53,436 nucleotides of DNA from Hellea sp. (GCA_020627655.1 JAHDGM010000016.1:1-53436); one strand, 5' to 3'. Positions 9,916-20,290 are shown, numbered from the stretch's first letter. The notes: generated by a model from the letters alone, not told the origin. Numbers and translations: made by a program.

Positions 9916-11030
9916 TTTCCAAACAGATCGCCCTGCCCCGACACTTTGGATGGCACCCGAAAAAGACTATGATCTAGCGGCACTCTACCCTGCCGCAAAT
10001 TGGTAATACCTGTCCTCTCTTGGGATTTGCGATAGCGAAATGTTATGAGCTTGGAAAATGTGCCTTTAACTTCCCCGCCTCTTGACCAGGACGGATCATA
10101 ATCCTTACCCCCATTCATTTCTCGAATATGACGCATAATCCGCGCAGCCCTTGTGGGCGCGAAGGCTTCAAGCCATTCTTGAAATAAAGATGAAATTTCC
10201 ATAGGCAATCGCAAGATTGTATAAGCAGAAAAACAAGCGCCTAAATCAACAGCGCGTTCCATTATCGATTCAAGCTCGCTGTCATTTAAACCCGGTATCA
10301 TTGGTCCCAGCATAATGCCCGTTGGGATACCGCTATCGGCCAATTGCTTTAAAGCCTCAAAACGCTTTTCCGGTGTCGGTGCACGCGGCTCCATCGCACG
10401 GGCCAGTTTACGGTCTTGTGTCGTGATCGAGACCATACAGCGCGTCAAATTCTTCTTAGCCATCGGCGCTAAAATATCCAGATCCCGCGTTATTAAATTA
10501 GATTTGGTCAAAACTGATACCGGGTGATTAAAGTCCGAGAGAACCTGCAATATGTCCCGCATAATTCGGTAAATCCGTTCTATGGGCTGATAGGCATCGG
10601 TGTTAGTACCAATAGCCATAGTTCGGACTTTATAGCGCGGGTGGGAAAGCTCTTCGATCAATAATTTGGCTGCTTGCGGTTTGGCGAATAATTTCGTCTC
10701 GAAATCCAGCCCGGGAGAGTAACCTAAATATGCATGGTTTGGCCGCGCGAAACAATAAATGCAGCCATGCTCACACCCGCGATACATGTTAATTGACCGG
10801 TCCATAGCCACATAAGGCGAGTTGATATAATTAATTATCTTACGGGTTGTATCAAACCGGACCTCCGTTTTTGTGCCTTTTTGGAAATCATCAGCCAAAG
10901 ACTCCCAGCCATCATCACGCCGCTCACGTGTGAAACGTTCATAACGCGCGGTTGCGTTGGTTCGCGCGCCACGCCCCTTTTCCGTCTCTGCCCGAGTCGA
11001 TTTAAACGATAAAAGATGTGGTTTGGCCAT
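9912..11030 (-). CDS. PA0069/Rv2578c-family radical SAM protein
   Basis: 372 aa. The radical SAM cysteine motif CEHGCIYC places C86, C90 and C93 for the 4Fe-4S cluster. It is preceded by NYINSPYVAMDRSINMYRG and followed by FARPNHAYLG, the hallmark of the PA0069 (SplB-like) group. The C half keeps TNTDAYQPIER, VSITTQDRKLAR and GIMLGPMIPGLND. Family members are often annotated as DNA repair photolyase-like enzymes, but I know of no proven reaction for this branch. The upstream intergenic region (11031-11241) is AT-rich with a small AATAGG/CCTATT hairpin at 11050-11069. Convergent with sulP; their ends overlap by 4 nt. Confidence 0.88.
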   Translation of the reverse strand: MAKPHLLSFKSTRAETEKGRGARTNATARYERFTRERRDDGWESLADDFQKGTKTEVRFDTTRKIINYINSPYVAMDRSINMYRGCEHGCIYCFARPNHAYLGYSPGLDFETKLFAKPQAAKLLIEELSHPRYKVRTMAIGTNTDAYQPIERIYRIMRDILQVLSDFNHPVSVLTKSNLITRDLDILAPMAKKNLTRCMVSITTQDRKLARAMEPRAPTPEKRFEALKQLADSGIPTGIMLGPMIPGLNDSELESIMERAVDLGACFSAYTILRLPMEISSLFQEWLEAFAPTRAARIMRHIREMNGGKDYDPSWSRGGEVKGTFSKLITFRYRKSQERTGITNLRQGRVPLDHSLFRVPSKVSGQGDLFGN

Positions 11031-11241
11031 GATTGTGCTTTAAAATATAAATAGGTATTTTTTCCTATTATATAATAATAAAGAACAAATCAAGTACTTT
11101 TATTTCGTAACCTATGATGGTCCATGACATCTTACAAGATTCGCGAAATTGTGCGCGCAAGATGAACAAGCCGCATTTAAAGCACTGGATATTGTCAGGT
11201 AAATATTCAATGTTATAGGCGTAAGAAAACAGGACGATTTC

Positions 11242-13380
11242 ATGACATCAAAAACGATGAAAGACTGGTATGCGCTGGCTGAAAAAGAACTGCGTGGACG
11301 CGATGTTGACGAGCTGACAAAGCTTACGCCTGAGGGCATTGATATTAAGCCTGTTTATACGGCAAAGGACGCGCCAGCATCTATTCAGGATGAACTTCCC
11401 GGCTTTGCACCGTTTACGCGCGGGGTTCGAGGGACGATGTATACCAATAGACCTTGGACTATCCGGCAATATGCTGGCTTCTCCACAGCCGAAGAATCCA
11501 ATGCCTTTTACCGTAAGAACCTTGAAGCCGGGCAAAAAGGTCTCTCTGTAGCTTTTGATCTAGCGACACATCGCGGTTATGATTCCGACCATCCGCGCGT
11601 GCAAGGCGATGTGGGCAAAGCCGGCGTTGCTATCGACACGGTTGAAGATATGAAAATTCTGTTTGACGGCATCCCGCTGGATAAGATGTCGGTTTCCATG
11701 ACCATGAACGGCGCGGTCATTCCGGTTCTCGCCATGTTTGTAGTGGCCGGCGAAGAACAGGGCGTGGACCGCGCAGCCCTGTCCGGCACCATCCAGAACG
11801 ATATCCTCAAAGAGTTCATGGTCCGCAATACTTATATTTACCCGCCAGAGCCAAGCATGCGCATCATTGGCGATATAATCGAATATACATCGTCTGATAT
11901 GCCGAAATTCAACTCTATTTCCATCTCCGGCTATCATATGCAGGAAGCCGGTGCGACACTTGCCCAGGAGCTGGCCTTTACGCTTGCCGATGGAATGGAT
12001 TACGTTCGCGCGGCTCTGGCCAAAGGTCTTGACGTGGACGCTTTTGCCGGACGGCTATCATTCTTCTTTTGTATCGGAATGAATATTTTCATGGAAGCCG
12101 CAAAGCTGCGCGCGGCGCGGCAGCTTTGGTCTAAAATCATGACGGACTTTGGCGCGAAAAGCGACCGATCTAAAATGCTGCGCACCCATTGCCAGACATC
12201 CGGCGTATCGCTGACCGAACAAGACCCTTATAACAATGTCATCCGCACCTCCTATGAGGCCCTGGCTGCAGCTCTTGGCGGAACACAATCTTTGCACACA
12301 AACAGCTTTGACGAGGCTATCGCCCTACCAACAGATTTTTCTGCCCGCATTGCCCGGAACACGCAATTAATCCTGCAGCATGAAACCGGTGTCTGTGACG
12401 TCGTCGATCCGCTAGGCGGATCATATTATGTGGAAGCCTTGACCAAAGACCTGGCCGATAAAGCCTGGTCCATGATCCAGGAAATCGAAGCTGAAGGCGG
12501 CATGGCCAAGGCCATTGCGACTGGCAGGCCAAAAATGGAAATCGAGACTGCCGCAGCTTTGCGACAGGCCCGCGTAGACAAAGCTGAAGACGTCATCGTC
12601 GGGGTCAATAAATACCGACTGGATGATGAACCGGCTATCGACATTTTAGAAATTGATAATGCCAAGGTTCGCGCCGGACAGATTAAACGTATCCAGCAGG
12701 TGCGCGCAGCCAGAGATGAGGCTAAATGCGGCGCTGAACTATCCCGGCTCGCAGAGCTCGCCCATTCAGGCGACGGCAATCTTTTGCGCCAAGCCGTGAA
12801 ATGCGCCCGCGTCCGGGCAACACTGGGCGAAATCTCCGACGCGATGGAAACCGCTTTTGGACGGCACAAACCTTCGACGCGGGTGATCAAAGGCGTCTGG
12901 TCCGCAGCCTATGAAAATGACCCAGCTTATGACAACGTCGTTGAAAAAATCGAAGAATATAAATCTGAAAGCGGTCAAACTCCGCATATTCTTATCGCCA
13001 AGATGGGACAAGACGGTCATGACCGCGGGGCCAAGGTCATTGCAACGGCCTTTGCCGATCTGGGCTTTACAGTTGATATGACCGATTTGTTTTCAACGCC
13101 TGAAGAGACCGCGGACATAGCTATTGCCAAAGGCGTCCATGCTGTTGGCGTTTCATCACTCGCGGCAGGACATAAAACGCTGGTGCCCGAGCTCATCGAA
13201 ATACTGAAATCCAAAGGCCATGACGACATCAAAGTTTTCGCAGGCGGCGTCATTCCGGAACAAGATTATCCATTCCTAAGAAATATTGGTGTTTCGGAAA
13301 TTTTCGGCCCTGGCACAAATGTCCTTGAAGCGGCCTATTCCGTTCTGGCCGACATCGCGGGATTAAAACGCAATCGCTAA
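11242..13380 (+). CDS. scpA: Methylmalonyl-CoA mutase (large, B12-binding)
   Basis: 712 aa. Adenosylcobalamin-dependent isomerase converting (R)-methylmalonyl-CoA to succinyl-CoA. The N-terminal TIM-barrel carries [35 protein letters not shown] and the [10 protein letters not shown] segment. The C-terminal cobalamin domain has DGHDRG, with H593 as the expected cobalt ligand, and GGVIPEQD near the end. The length is that of a single-chain or catalytic subunit. ATG 11242 has AGGACG upstream. With pccA/pccB at 178-4371 it completes propionyl-CoA to succinyl-CoA; methylmalonyl-CoA epimerase and the G-protein chaperone (MeaB) are not in the window. Confidence 0.96.
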   Translation: MTSKTMKDWYALAEKELRGRDVDELTKLTPEGIDIKPVYTAKDAPASIQDELPGFAPFTRGVRGTMYTNRPWTIRQYAGFSTAEESNAFYRKNLEAGQKGLSVAFDLATHRGYDSDHPRVQGDVGKAGVAIDTVEDMKILFDGIPLDKMSVSMTMNGAVIPVLAMFVVAGEEQGVDRAALSGTIQNDILKEFMVRNTYIYPPEPSMRIIGDIIEYTSSDMPKFNSISISGYHMQEAGATLAQELAFTLADGMDYVRAALAKGLDVDAFAGRLSFFFCIGMNIFMEAAKLRAARQLWSKIMTDFGAKSDRSKMLRTHCQTSGVSLTEQDPYNNVIRTSYEALAAALGGTQSLHTNSFDEAIALPTDFSARIARNTQLILQHETGVCDVVDPLGGSYYVEALTKDLADKAWSMIQEIEAEGGMAKAIATGRPKMEIETAAALRQARVDKAEDVIVGVNKYRLDDEPAIDILEIDNAKVRAGQIKRIQQVRAARDEAKCGAELSRLAELAHSGDGNLLRQAVKCARVRATLGEISDAMETAFGRHKPSTRVIKGVWSAAYENDPAYDNVVEKIEEYKSESGQTPHILIAKMGQDGHDRGAKVIATAFADLGFTVDMTDLFSTPEETADIAIAKGVHAVGVSSLAAGHKTLVPELIEILKSKGHDDIKVFAGGVIPEQDYPFLRNIGVSEIFGPGTNVLEAAYSVLADIAGLKRNR

Positions 13381-13439
13381 TGCATTGATAAATACGCATC
13401 TCTTGTTAAACAGGTCGCAAAATAATTCAGGGACCTGCC

Positions 13440-15245
13440 ATGACGCGCCTTTTAGCAATTACCACAGCTATATTACTCAGCCTTTCAGCCTGTTCTAAAT
13501 CCATTGAGGTCACTGATACCAAACCTTCGGAACATATTACCCCTGTAACACAAACTACCGACTATTTCAGCGAGGCCTGGTCAACAGAACAGACAAAACC
13601 CATTTTGCAAAAAACCATGCGGTTGCGATTTGACTATGAGGATGATCAACTCACAGCTAATGAGCGGGAAGCGGTTAAAGAGTTACTGGCCGCTGGCGAG
13701 AGGCTACACACACTTTATCTGCATCAGGTGCATCCTCAGGCCCGCGATGTGGAAGACAAGATTAAAGGCCTTGCGGGGCGACAAGATTTAAAAGACCTGT
13801 TCCGCCTGATGAAAGGTCCTATCGCCACAACGCTGGATAACGGCCGTGTGCCCTTTTTAAATGTTTTACCAGCCGCAGCGGCCAGCAATGTTTATCCCCT
13901 GGGTACAACGCGGGATGAGATGGATTTGTATCTGACGGACAACCCTTCGCGCAAAGATGAACTTCTAGATCTGCGCGCCGTGGTAAAGTCTGCCACAGAT
14001 GATCATAAGGCAGCCGCATTAAAAACCCTGGACACATATCCAGCACTTGAAACGCTTCATCCCGGCATTCGCCAAAAAATAGAAGGCGCTGAAACTTATT
14101 TCAGTCTCCCCTATTCCATCGCCTATGCTGATGACATTTTCTTTATATATGATCGGCTCAACTCGGCAGCAAACCATATAGAATCCGAAGACATAGCATT
14201 TGCACGCTTTTTACGCTTAAGAGCACGGGACATGCTGGCCGATAATTATGACGGCAGTGACGCCATGTGGGTCACAGGCGAGTATAAAGGCAATCTCAAT
14301 GCCCAGATCGGCAGCTATGAAACTTATGATGATAGTCTTTATGGTGTGAAAAGCTTTTTCAGTCTCTCTTTGTTAAAACGTGACAAAGCCAAAAGTGCAG
14401 AACTGGCAGCGTCAATCGGTGATTTACAATCCATCGAAAACGCACTGCCTTATTCTGCGCAGAAATCTGTCAGCAGTAAAATTCCTGTAGCAGTCTATAA
14501 CGTGATTGCAGACTTCGGTCAGGCCAGAGGTACGAATACTGCAACTATTTTACCCAATGAAGGCCACCTATCCCGTCAATTTGGACGCACAATTCTTATC
14601 CGTTCCAATGTTTTACGAAACGAAGCTTTATTTGAAACATCCCGATCAAGTTTTACAGCGGCCACAGATGCGCGTCATCATACGGATCTGGACCTTGAAG
14701 GAAACTTTTATAGAACGCTTTGGCATGAGATCGGTCACTATCTAGGACCAGATCAAACCAAGACCGGCGGCGACATAGACGCCGCATTGCAAAACAGTGC
14801 CGACTTGTTTGAAGAAATGAAAGCCGATTTGGTATCTTTATTTGCCGCGCCTAGATTACATGAAAACGGTGCCTATAATGATGATCAACTTCGATCTATT
14901 TATGCATCCGGCATCTTAAGGGTGTTGCAGAAAAACAAACCCAGACGATCCCAAGCCTATGGCACCATGAAATTGATACAGTTTAACTGGTATCTGGACA
15001 AAGGACTTATTCGCGTTGAAAACGGCAAAGTGATCATAGATTACGACCAATATCAAAAAGCTGTATCATCTCTGTTAGAACGAGTGCTTGATATTCAACA
15101 TCAGGGAAATCGGGAACAGGCAAACGCTTTTGTGGATCAGTGGACTTATTGGGATAATGAAGTTCACGGCCTGATCGGTCAGAATATGAAAAATGCTGAA
15201 ACCTATCGATATCGCTTGGTCACCTATGAAGCCTTGGGTGAATAA
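13440..15245 (+). CDS. M49-like (dipeptidyl-peptidase III-type) zinc peptidase lipoprotein
   Basis: 601 aa with a lipoprotein signal (LLSLSACSK). The zinc site is HEIGH at 429-433, followed by EEMKAD at 458-463; histidines 429 and 433 plus the second glutamate (459) would bind zinc and E430 would be catalytic. The EExxAD/E second motif and the overall position near two-thirds of the chain point to family M49. Classical M49 enzymes have the hexapeptide HExxGH, whereas this has the pentapeptide HExxH, a variant reported for some bacterial members. Lipid anchoring is unusual for a family whose studied members are mostly cytosolic. It lies 59 bp after the mutase gene; no functional link is evident. 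Confidence 0.72.
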   Translation: MTRLLAITTAILLSLSACSKSIEVTDTKPSEHITPVTQTTDYFSEAWSTEQTKPILQKTMRLRFDYEDDQLTANEREAVKELLAAGERLHTLYLHQVHPQARDVEDKIKGLAGRQDLKDLFRLMKGPIATTLDNGRVPFLNVLPAAAASNVYPLGTTRDEMDLYLTDNPSRKDELLDLRAVVKSATDDHKAAALKTLDTYPALETLHPGIRQKIEGAETYFSLPYSIAYADDIFFIYDRLNSAANHIESEDIAFARFLRLRARDMLADNYDGSDAMWVTGEYKGNLNAQIGSYETYDDSLYGVKSFFSLSLLKRDKAKSAELAASIGDLQSIENALPYSAQKSVSSKIPVAVYNVIADFGQARGTNTATILPNEGHLSRQFGRTILIRSNVLRNEALFETSRSSFTAATDARHHTDLDLEGNFYRTLWHEIGHYLGPDQTKTGGDIDAALQNSADLFEEMKADLVSLFAAPRLHENGAYNDDQLRSIYASGILRVLQKNKPRRSQAYGTMKLIQFNWYLDKGLIRVENGKVIIDYDQYQKAVSSLLERVLDIQHQGNREQANAFVDQWTYWDNEVHGLIGQNMKNAETYRYRLVTYEALGE

Positions 15246-15545
15246 CCATATTTTATGGATTTCTCAAAATAGGACAGACACAAGATTGATTTGTTAATAC
15301 TTTTAGACGTCGTTCCAAGTTGAAACAAACATAGACTTTTACAGTCTCAAAAGAACATCATGATTTTGGTTTATTTTGGGATTATTTAGAACAGTCATGA
15401 TAATTAACTGATTATTTACCATAAAATCAGCCCCCCTGTCTCATCCCTGCTCAACTGGCAGGGGAACGGCACATTAATCGCACAATTTTTTCTCACAAGC
15501 GTTTACGCAATATTTGCTGAATTCGAGTACAAGGTGGATTGAATA
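15246..15545. other. 300-bp AT-rich intergenic region, promoter of the exopolysaccharide operon
   Basis: No gene is visible. The first 190 bases are AT-rich with repeated short words (GATTATTTA at about 15383 and 15411; two ATGAT-containing words). The last 120 bases contain a GC-rich hairpin (separate entry) and then AAGGTGG, the ribosome binding site of the first EPS gene. It probably holds the EPS operon promoter, but no unambiguous -35/-10 pair stands out. Confidence 0.5.
15431..15464 (+). promoter_or_regulatory. Candidate leader hairpin with two alternative pairings
   Basis: CCCTGC (15445-15450) pairs perfectly with GCAGGG (15458-15463) around a 7-nt loop. The preceding CCCCTG (about 15433-15438) can pair with the same CAGGGG. 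The two folds are mutually exclusive and lie about 85 nt upstream of the EPS operon start. No T tract follows either fold. Regulatory function is inference only. Confidence 0.25.
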
Positions 15546-17072
15546 GTGGGGAATGGAATGTCCATACCAAAGAAAAAAATGCCTCTATCCAAAGAGGCAA
15601 AGGTTAATCCTATTAGGCCGGTCACACCTGTGGCCCGGATACCAATTGATGCCATTACAGTGCCAACCCGGCAAATCAACAGTGGTGCCTTGCGGTTTGC
15701 GCTGCGAATTTCTGATGTGTTCTGGGTAACACTTTTAATCATGCTAACGATCTGGAACGCATATATTGGTATAAACAACCGCAGCATTATAGCGCCAGTA
15801 GCAGCCGGCCTTTTAGGCACATTCATGTTTATATGCACCTTGGTTCTTAGCGGTGCTCATCGTTTTCACCCGGCTGAAGGATATATCGCTCATCAAAAGA
15901 AAGTCTTTTTTGCGGCGTTTTCCGCTGCAGGTCTTTGGTTGACTACAGCGCTGATTTTCAAACCAGATACATTCCTACCAGATGCGCTCGCGGTAGCAGC
16001 CCTTATTGCAACTGTCTCTTTATTCATTTTGCACACACTATATTTCATGCAGATCAAGCGACTGCACGCACGCAGAGCGCTTGCACCCAATATCGTTATG
16101 CTGGGCGCGACGCCGTCCGCGCGGCGGATGATTGAGGAAAACGCCAAATCCCGGGAGTTGAATATATTAGCTATATTTGATGACCGTTTATCTCGCGCAC
16201 CCGCTAATATACACGGCGTGCCAGTAGTAGGTAAGGTTGATGACCTTCTGGCTTGGCAAAGCTTACCATATATTGACCGGATCGTAGTCACATTGCCTGG
16301 CCTTGCAAAGGCTCGTAAAAATCAACTGGTTCATCAAATCCGGCTTCTGCCAAACAGGATTGCCTTTGTTGTTGATGAATTTGAAAATCTGAATCATATT
16401 CAGCAACGTTTGTCAGAAATCGCTGAAATCAGCGTACATGATATTACCGGGAAGCCTAAAAGCGGTCATCATACAGCCCTTAAACGTATGATGGATGTGG
16501 GCGTGAGCCTTGTCGCCATGGTTCTTGGTGCGCCAATTCTGGCTCTGATTGCTCTGGCTATCAAATTGGATAGTCCTGGTCCTGTTTTGTTTAAACAAAA
16601 ACGCCATGGCTTTAACAACCGGATTTTCGAAGTTTATAAATTCCGTTCACTTCGCGTTGAAACAGAAGACAAAAACGCGGCGCAACAAGTTGTAGCCGGT
16701 GATAACCGCGTCACCAAAATCGGGAAATTTATTCGGAAAACCTCACTGGATGAGTTACCACAACTTATCAACGTTCTGAAGGGCGAGATGTCTCTTGTTG
16801 GTCCCCGTCCACATGCTGTCGGTATGCGCACCGGTAATATTGAAAGCTATAAACTCGTCGAAGAATATGCGCACCGTCACAAGGTTAAACCCGGTATGAC
16901 GGGCTGGGCTCAGATCAACGGCTCTCGCGGCCCTCTGCATGATGCGGCCAGTGTCGCGCGCCGGGTCAAATTGGATGTGGAGTATATTGAACGATCGTCC
17001 ATAGGATTCGACATTATGATTATGCTCAAAACCCTTCCATGTCTTCTTGGGGATTCTGAAAATATCCGATGA
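15546..17072 (+). CDS. Undecaprenyl-phosphate glycosylphosphotransferase, EPS initiation
   Basis: 508 aa. It initiates exopolysaccharide synthesis by putting the first sugar-1-phosphate on undecaprenyl phosphate at the inner membrane. The N half has four hydrophobic segments (about 58-180) and a CoA-binding-like region with IVMLGATPSARRMIEE. The C half (about 315-505) is the conserved bacterial sugar transferase domain with KRMMDVGVSLVAMVLGAP, PVLFKQKRHG, YKFRSL, RKTSLDELPQLINVLKGEMS, VGPRP and KPGMTGWAQINGSRG. The start is a GTG at 15546, supported by AAGGTGG 9 nt upstream; ATG 15558 is an alternative. First gene of the EPS operon. The sugar is not predictable; WcaJ/ExoY-like glucose or galactose is usual. 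Confidence 0.9.
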   Translation: MGNGMSIPKKKMPLSKEAKVNPIRPVTPVARIPIDAITVPTRQINSGALRFALRISDVFWVTLLIMLTIWNAYIGINNRSIIAPVAAGLLGTFMFICTLVLSGAHRFHPAEGYIAHQKKVFFAAFSAAGLWLTTALIFKPDTFLPDALAVAALIATVSLFILHTLYFMQIKRLHARRALAPNIVMLGATPSARRMIEENAKSRELNILAIFDDRLSRAPANIHGVPVVGKVDDLLAWQSLPYIDRIVVTLPGLAKARKNQLVHQIRLLPNRIAFVVDEFENLNHIQQRLSEIAEISVHDITGKPKSGHHTALKRMMDVGVSLVAMVLGAPILALIALAIKLDSPGPVLFKQKRHGFNNRIFEVYKFRSLRVETEDKNAAQQVVAGDNRVTKIGKFIRKTSLDELPQLINVLKGEMSLVGPRPHAVGMRTGNIESYKLVEEYAHRHKVKPGMTGWAQINGSRGPLHDAASVARRVKLDVEYIERSSIGFDIMIMLKTLPCLLGDSENIR

Positions 17073-17115
17073 TGATAAGACCGTGGATACATAATAATGA
17101 TGCGGGAGAGCGGTC

Positions 17116-18594
17116 ATGATGGGCCGCTCAATGCTTGCATATATACCGGTAAATCTGGCGTCCCTTATCGTCAGTTTTGGCGGTATTGTCATATTAACGC
17201 GCCTTCTAGGGAGTGCGGAGTATGGCCGTTATGCCCTCGCCGTGATCACTATGCTGGCCGTCCATATGGGACTGTTTACATGGCTTGAAGCCGCTATGGC
17301 GCGATATCAGGCCCGCGCCGAACGCGAAGGTAATGTGAATACCCATACAAAGACTATTTATCAGTATGCCCTGCGGACAATGATACCGGGGTGGGCTGCG
17401 ATTATGGGTGTTCTTTATATTCTGCCCATAGAAACTCAGATGAAAATGCTGCTTGCCGTCGCCCTGACATCAACCTGCATGCAGTTATTCTTAAACCTGG
17501 GTATGGAGGCCCATAAAGCGGCGCATCGGATCACGCGTTACAGTGCATCTTATGCGACCCATCATCTGATGAGCTTCACGATCGGGATCATCTTAATCCT
17601 CACAACCTCACTACGAGAAATGGGACCTTTTGTTGGAATTTGTATCGCGACCATTATCGTTCTGATGATTGATTTGCCCTTTATGTATAAAAGGATGAAA
17701 GGCGGTTCCGTGGAGGTTGATCGCGCCAAACGCTACTTCTCTTATGGCATGCCGATCAGCATCTCACTGATTCTAACTTATGCCCTAGCTTCCGGTGATG
17801 TTTATCTCATCAAATACTTCATGAACGATTCTGCAGTAGGAGAATATTCAGCCAGTTATAATCTGGCAAATCGAAGTCTGGACATTTTGTTTACATGGAT
17901 CGGCATGGCTGTAACACCTATCGCCGTTACAGCCCTTGAAAAAGAAGGTCTTGAAAAGTCAAAAGCCATTTTGACTGACTACGGTTCAGCTTTGCTATGG
18001 ATCGCCATGCCCGTAGCAACCGGTCTGGCATTAATTGCGGAACCCGCAGGGTTTATTTTGGGTGAGGACGTCCGGTCTGGGGCCGTTAAAATTATGCCTG
18101 TGATTGCTTTTGCCGGTGTTATGAACGGGATGATCTCATACTACGCCCAGCGAGCTTTCATGCTGAGCGGAAAAACTGACATGTTTGTTTGGTCAATGGT
18201 CCCGCCGGTTATTCTAAATATCGGGCTGAACATATGGCTTATCCCTCAATACGGTCTCATGGGGGCTGTTTGGTCAACCTTCATTGCTTATACAGTCGGC
18301 CTTATCGTTGCTCTTATTATTGGTCGCCGCTATTTTCCTATTCCAATCCCGGTCAAAGCCTTTTTACAAATCAGTTTTGCATGTCTGATTATGGCCGGCG
18401 TTGTAACCGCCGTTCCGGTTTCTGATGATATACCGGATTTCGTGAAAATTCTGATTAAAGCTGGCGTCGGCGTACCAGTTTATGGACTACTCTGCTTTAC
18501 AACTAATACAGCAGGATGTCGTGAGATTATAAAAAATCTGACCCGTCGGTTTCGCAAAACCCCAAAGGCGACTTTAGAAGAGGCCATGTCATGA
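17116..18594 (+). CDS. Wzx-type polysaccharide flippase
   Basis: 492 aa, nearly all hydrophobic, about 12-14 membrane segments. MOP-superfamily lipid-linked oligosaccharide flippase: it begins with LASLIVSFGGIVILTRLL and GSAEYGRYALA, as usual for this family, and has the middle block SYNLANRSLDILFTW. It would move undecaprenyl-linked repeat units to the periplasmic face. ATG 17116 lies 43 nt after the previous stop with GGGAGAG upstream. Its stop overlaps the next start by 4 nt (ATGA), so translation of the following glycosyltransferase is coupled. No polymerase (Wzy) gene is present in the window. Confidence 0.88.
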   Translation: MMGRSMLAYIPVNLASLIVSFGGIVILTRLLGSAEYGRYALAVITMLAVHMGLFTWLEAAMARYQARAEREGNVNTHTKTIYQYALRTMIPGWAAIMGVLYILPIETQMKMLLAVALTSTCMQLFLNLGMEAHKAAHRITRYSASYATHHLMSFTIGIILILTTSLREMGPFVGICIATIIVLMIDLPFMYKRMKGGSVEVDRAKRYFSYGMPISISLILTYALASGDVYLIKYFMNDSAVGEYSASYNLANRSLDILFTWIGMAVTPIAVTALEKEGLEKSKAILTDYGSALLWIAMPVATGLALIAEPAGFILGEDVRSGAVKIMPVIAFAGVMNGMISYYAQRAFMLSGKTDMFVWSMVPPVILNIGLNIWLIPQYGLMGAVWSTFIAYTVGLIVALIIGRRYFPIPIPVKAFLQISFACLIMAGVVTAVPVSDDIPDFVKILIKAGVGVPVYGLLCFTTNTAGCREIIKNLTRRFRKTPKATLEEAMS

Positions 18595-19535
18595 AGCTGG
18601 CCGTGCCCATAACCCGTATAGCCAGTGCAGTCAAACGCCTGAAAGCACCCAAGCTGTCTATATTAGTGCCCTATTATCACGATGACCCCGTTCCGTTGTT
18701 AACCGCCCTAGCGGCCGAACTTGGCAATTCGCGCGAAGTTGAAATACTTATTTATGATGACGGCAGCAACCAGCCTGAACTTAGCCAGATCGCCATTGCG
18801 GCCATGAAGAACTGTCAGGCACCTGCTGAATTATTTATTGCTGCAGAAAACCGTGGCCGATCATTTGCGCGTAATCAACTGACAGAATTTGCGCGCGCGG
18901 ATTGGGTATTATTTCTTGATGCTGATATGTTGCCAGTAACAAGGCATTTTATCGCCGACTATATGAACATCATCATGCAAAATGATGCTGACATAATATT
19001 TGGCGGCTTTAAGGTTTCAGCACAAGCCGAAGATCCTGACCGGGAACTTCATCGTTTTCTATCAGAAGTTTCTGACTGTCTTTCTCTTCAGGCCCGACAG
19101 ACCGCTGGCCCGAAAAATGTGGCCTCATCAAATTTATGTGTCAGAAAATCTGTACTGAAAGCAGAGCCGTTTGATCCAGAATTCACAGGTTGGGGATGGG
19201 AAGATAGCGAATGGGCCGCGCGCGTGGCAAAATCGTTTAATCTTGTTCATGCCGATATCCCGGCACTACACTTAGGGCTGGAAACAACAGAAACCTTACT
19301 TCAGCGTTTTAAAACAAGCGGACCGAATTATCTGCGCTTTACGCGCAAGCATCCGGAACTTGCTAAAGAGTTACCACTTTACCGGATCATTCACAAATTA
19401 CAGCATATTCCGGGTCAAAAACTATTCCGCCCCGTCTTACGCCGAATTGTGAAGCTGCGGTTTGCGCCAATGAAGTTACGCTTGTTTGCTTTAAAGCTTT
19501 GGCGCGCCAGTTGGTATGCGGAGACATTCGCATGA
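18591..19535 (+). CDS. GT2 family glycosyltransferase
   Basis: 314 aa. GT-A fold, family 2: LSILVPYYHDDPVPLL at about 23-38, EILIYDDGSN near 55, NRGRSFARNQL near 87 and the metal-binding DxD in VLFLDADMLP. A later GWGWEDSEWAARVA block is the acceptor/catalytic ED motif typical of these enzymes. It adds a sugar to the lipid-linked EPS repeat unit on the cytoplasmic side. It is translationally coupled at both ends (ATGA overlaps with the flippase and the deacetylase). Donor and acceptor cannot be read from sequence. Confidence 0.88.
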   Translation: MKLAVPITRIASAVKRLKAPKLSILVPYYHDDPVPLLTALAAELGNSREVEILIYDDGSNQPELSQIAIAAMKNCQAPAELFIAAENRGRSFARNQLTEFARADWVLFLDADMLPVTRHFIADYMNIIMQNDADIIFGGFKVSAQAEDPDRELHRFLSEVSDCLSLQARQTAGPKNVASSNLCVRKSVLKAEPFDPEFTGWGWEDSEWAARVAKSFNLVHADIPALHLGLETTETLLQRFKTSGPNYLRFTRKHPELAKELPLYRIIHKLQHIPGQKLFRPVLRRIVKLRFAPMKLRLFALKLWRASWYAETFA

Positions 19536-20290
19536 GAAAAGCCTATGAACCATCTGCCGGACTAATGGCTCGGGTGAAACGCCGTATGACAGTTTACCAG
19601 GCCAGAAATAACCTCAGCCTGTCACCAGGTCAGACCATTGTCAGTTTTTCATTTGATGACTGCCCTCTATCGGGCATTACACATGGTGTTAAACGGCTGG
19701 AACGAGAAAATTGGCTCAGCACAGTTTATATTTCCGGTAGCCTGCTCGGCACAGAGAACCACCTTGGAAAAATGATGGGCCCGCAAGACGTACAAGCCCT
19801 TAATGATAACGGCCATGAAATCGGTGAACATACCTTTTCGCACATAGACGCCAGTACAGTAGCGCTATCTGAAATATTGGCTGACATTGAAAAGAATCAG
19901 GCTTATCTCAATTCAATCGGTATTCCAGCCAGCAAGACCATGGCCTATCCATTTGGGCAAACCACACCTGCCCTTAAAAAAGCCATGCAGGCGCGCTTCC
20001 TGGGTGCCAGAGGCATTCGCCCAGCAGCTCATATCAGCTCGGTTGATCTCAATCAGATAAGTTCCATGCCTCTATTCTCAAGCACAGTGGATCAGCTTGT
20101 TCAGGCAATCCAGAAAACCTCAGAAACGGGTGGATGGCTGACGCTGTTCACACATGACATCTGTGAAAATCCATCTGAATGGGGATGTACAATGCAAGAT
20201 ATTGAAAAAGTCATTTCAGCCATCAAAAACAGTGAGGTCAAAGTCATGACCATAAAAGATGCCATAACTGAGTTAGGAAATGCGGCATGA
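19532..20290 (+). CDS. Polysaccharide deacetylase (NodB homology, CE4)
   Basis: 252 aa from ATG 19532, whose ATGA overlaps the upstream stop. NodB-type motifs: VSFSFDDCP (the DD pair), HEIGEHTFSH (metal-binding HxxxH), MAYPFGQT and LFTHD near the end. It likely removes N- or O-acetyl groups from sugars of the exopolysaccharide. No clear signal peptide is seen, so it may act on cytoplasmic lipid-linked precursors rather than on secreted polymer; this is inference. Its place inside the glycosyltransferase chain ties it to EPS assembly. Confidence 0.88.
   Translation: MRKAYEPSAGLMARVKRRMTVYQARNNLSLSPGQTIVSFSFDDCPLSGITHGVKRLERENWLSTVYISGSLLGTENHLGKMMGPQDVQALNDNGHEIGEHTFSHIDASTVALSEILADIEKNQAYLNSIGIPASKTMAYPFGQTTPALKKAMQARFLGARGIRPAAHISSVDLNQISSMPLFSSTVDQLVQAIQKTSETGGWLTLFTHDICENPSEWGCTMQDIEKVISAIKNSEVKVMTIKDAITELGNAA

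Noticed and set aside
11083-11097. GAAC-N7-GTAC resembling an alphaproteobacterial LexA box (GAAC-N7-GAAC) upstream of the radical SAM gene
   Set aside because: The second half has a mismatch (GTAC), such a match is expected by chance in this much sequence, and nothing else links the gene to the SOS response.
11560-11937. Antisense open frame opposite methylmalonyl-CoA mutase
   Set aside because: Shadow of the highly biased mutase coding sequence, no ribosome binding site or motif.
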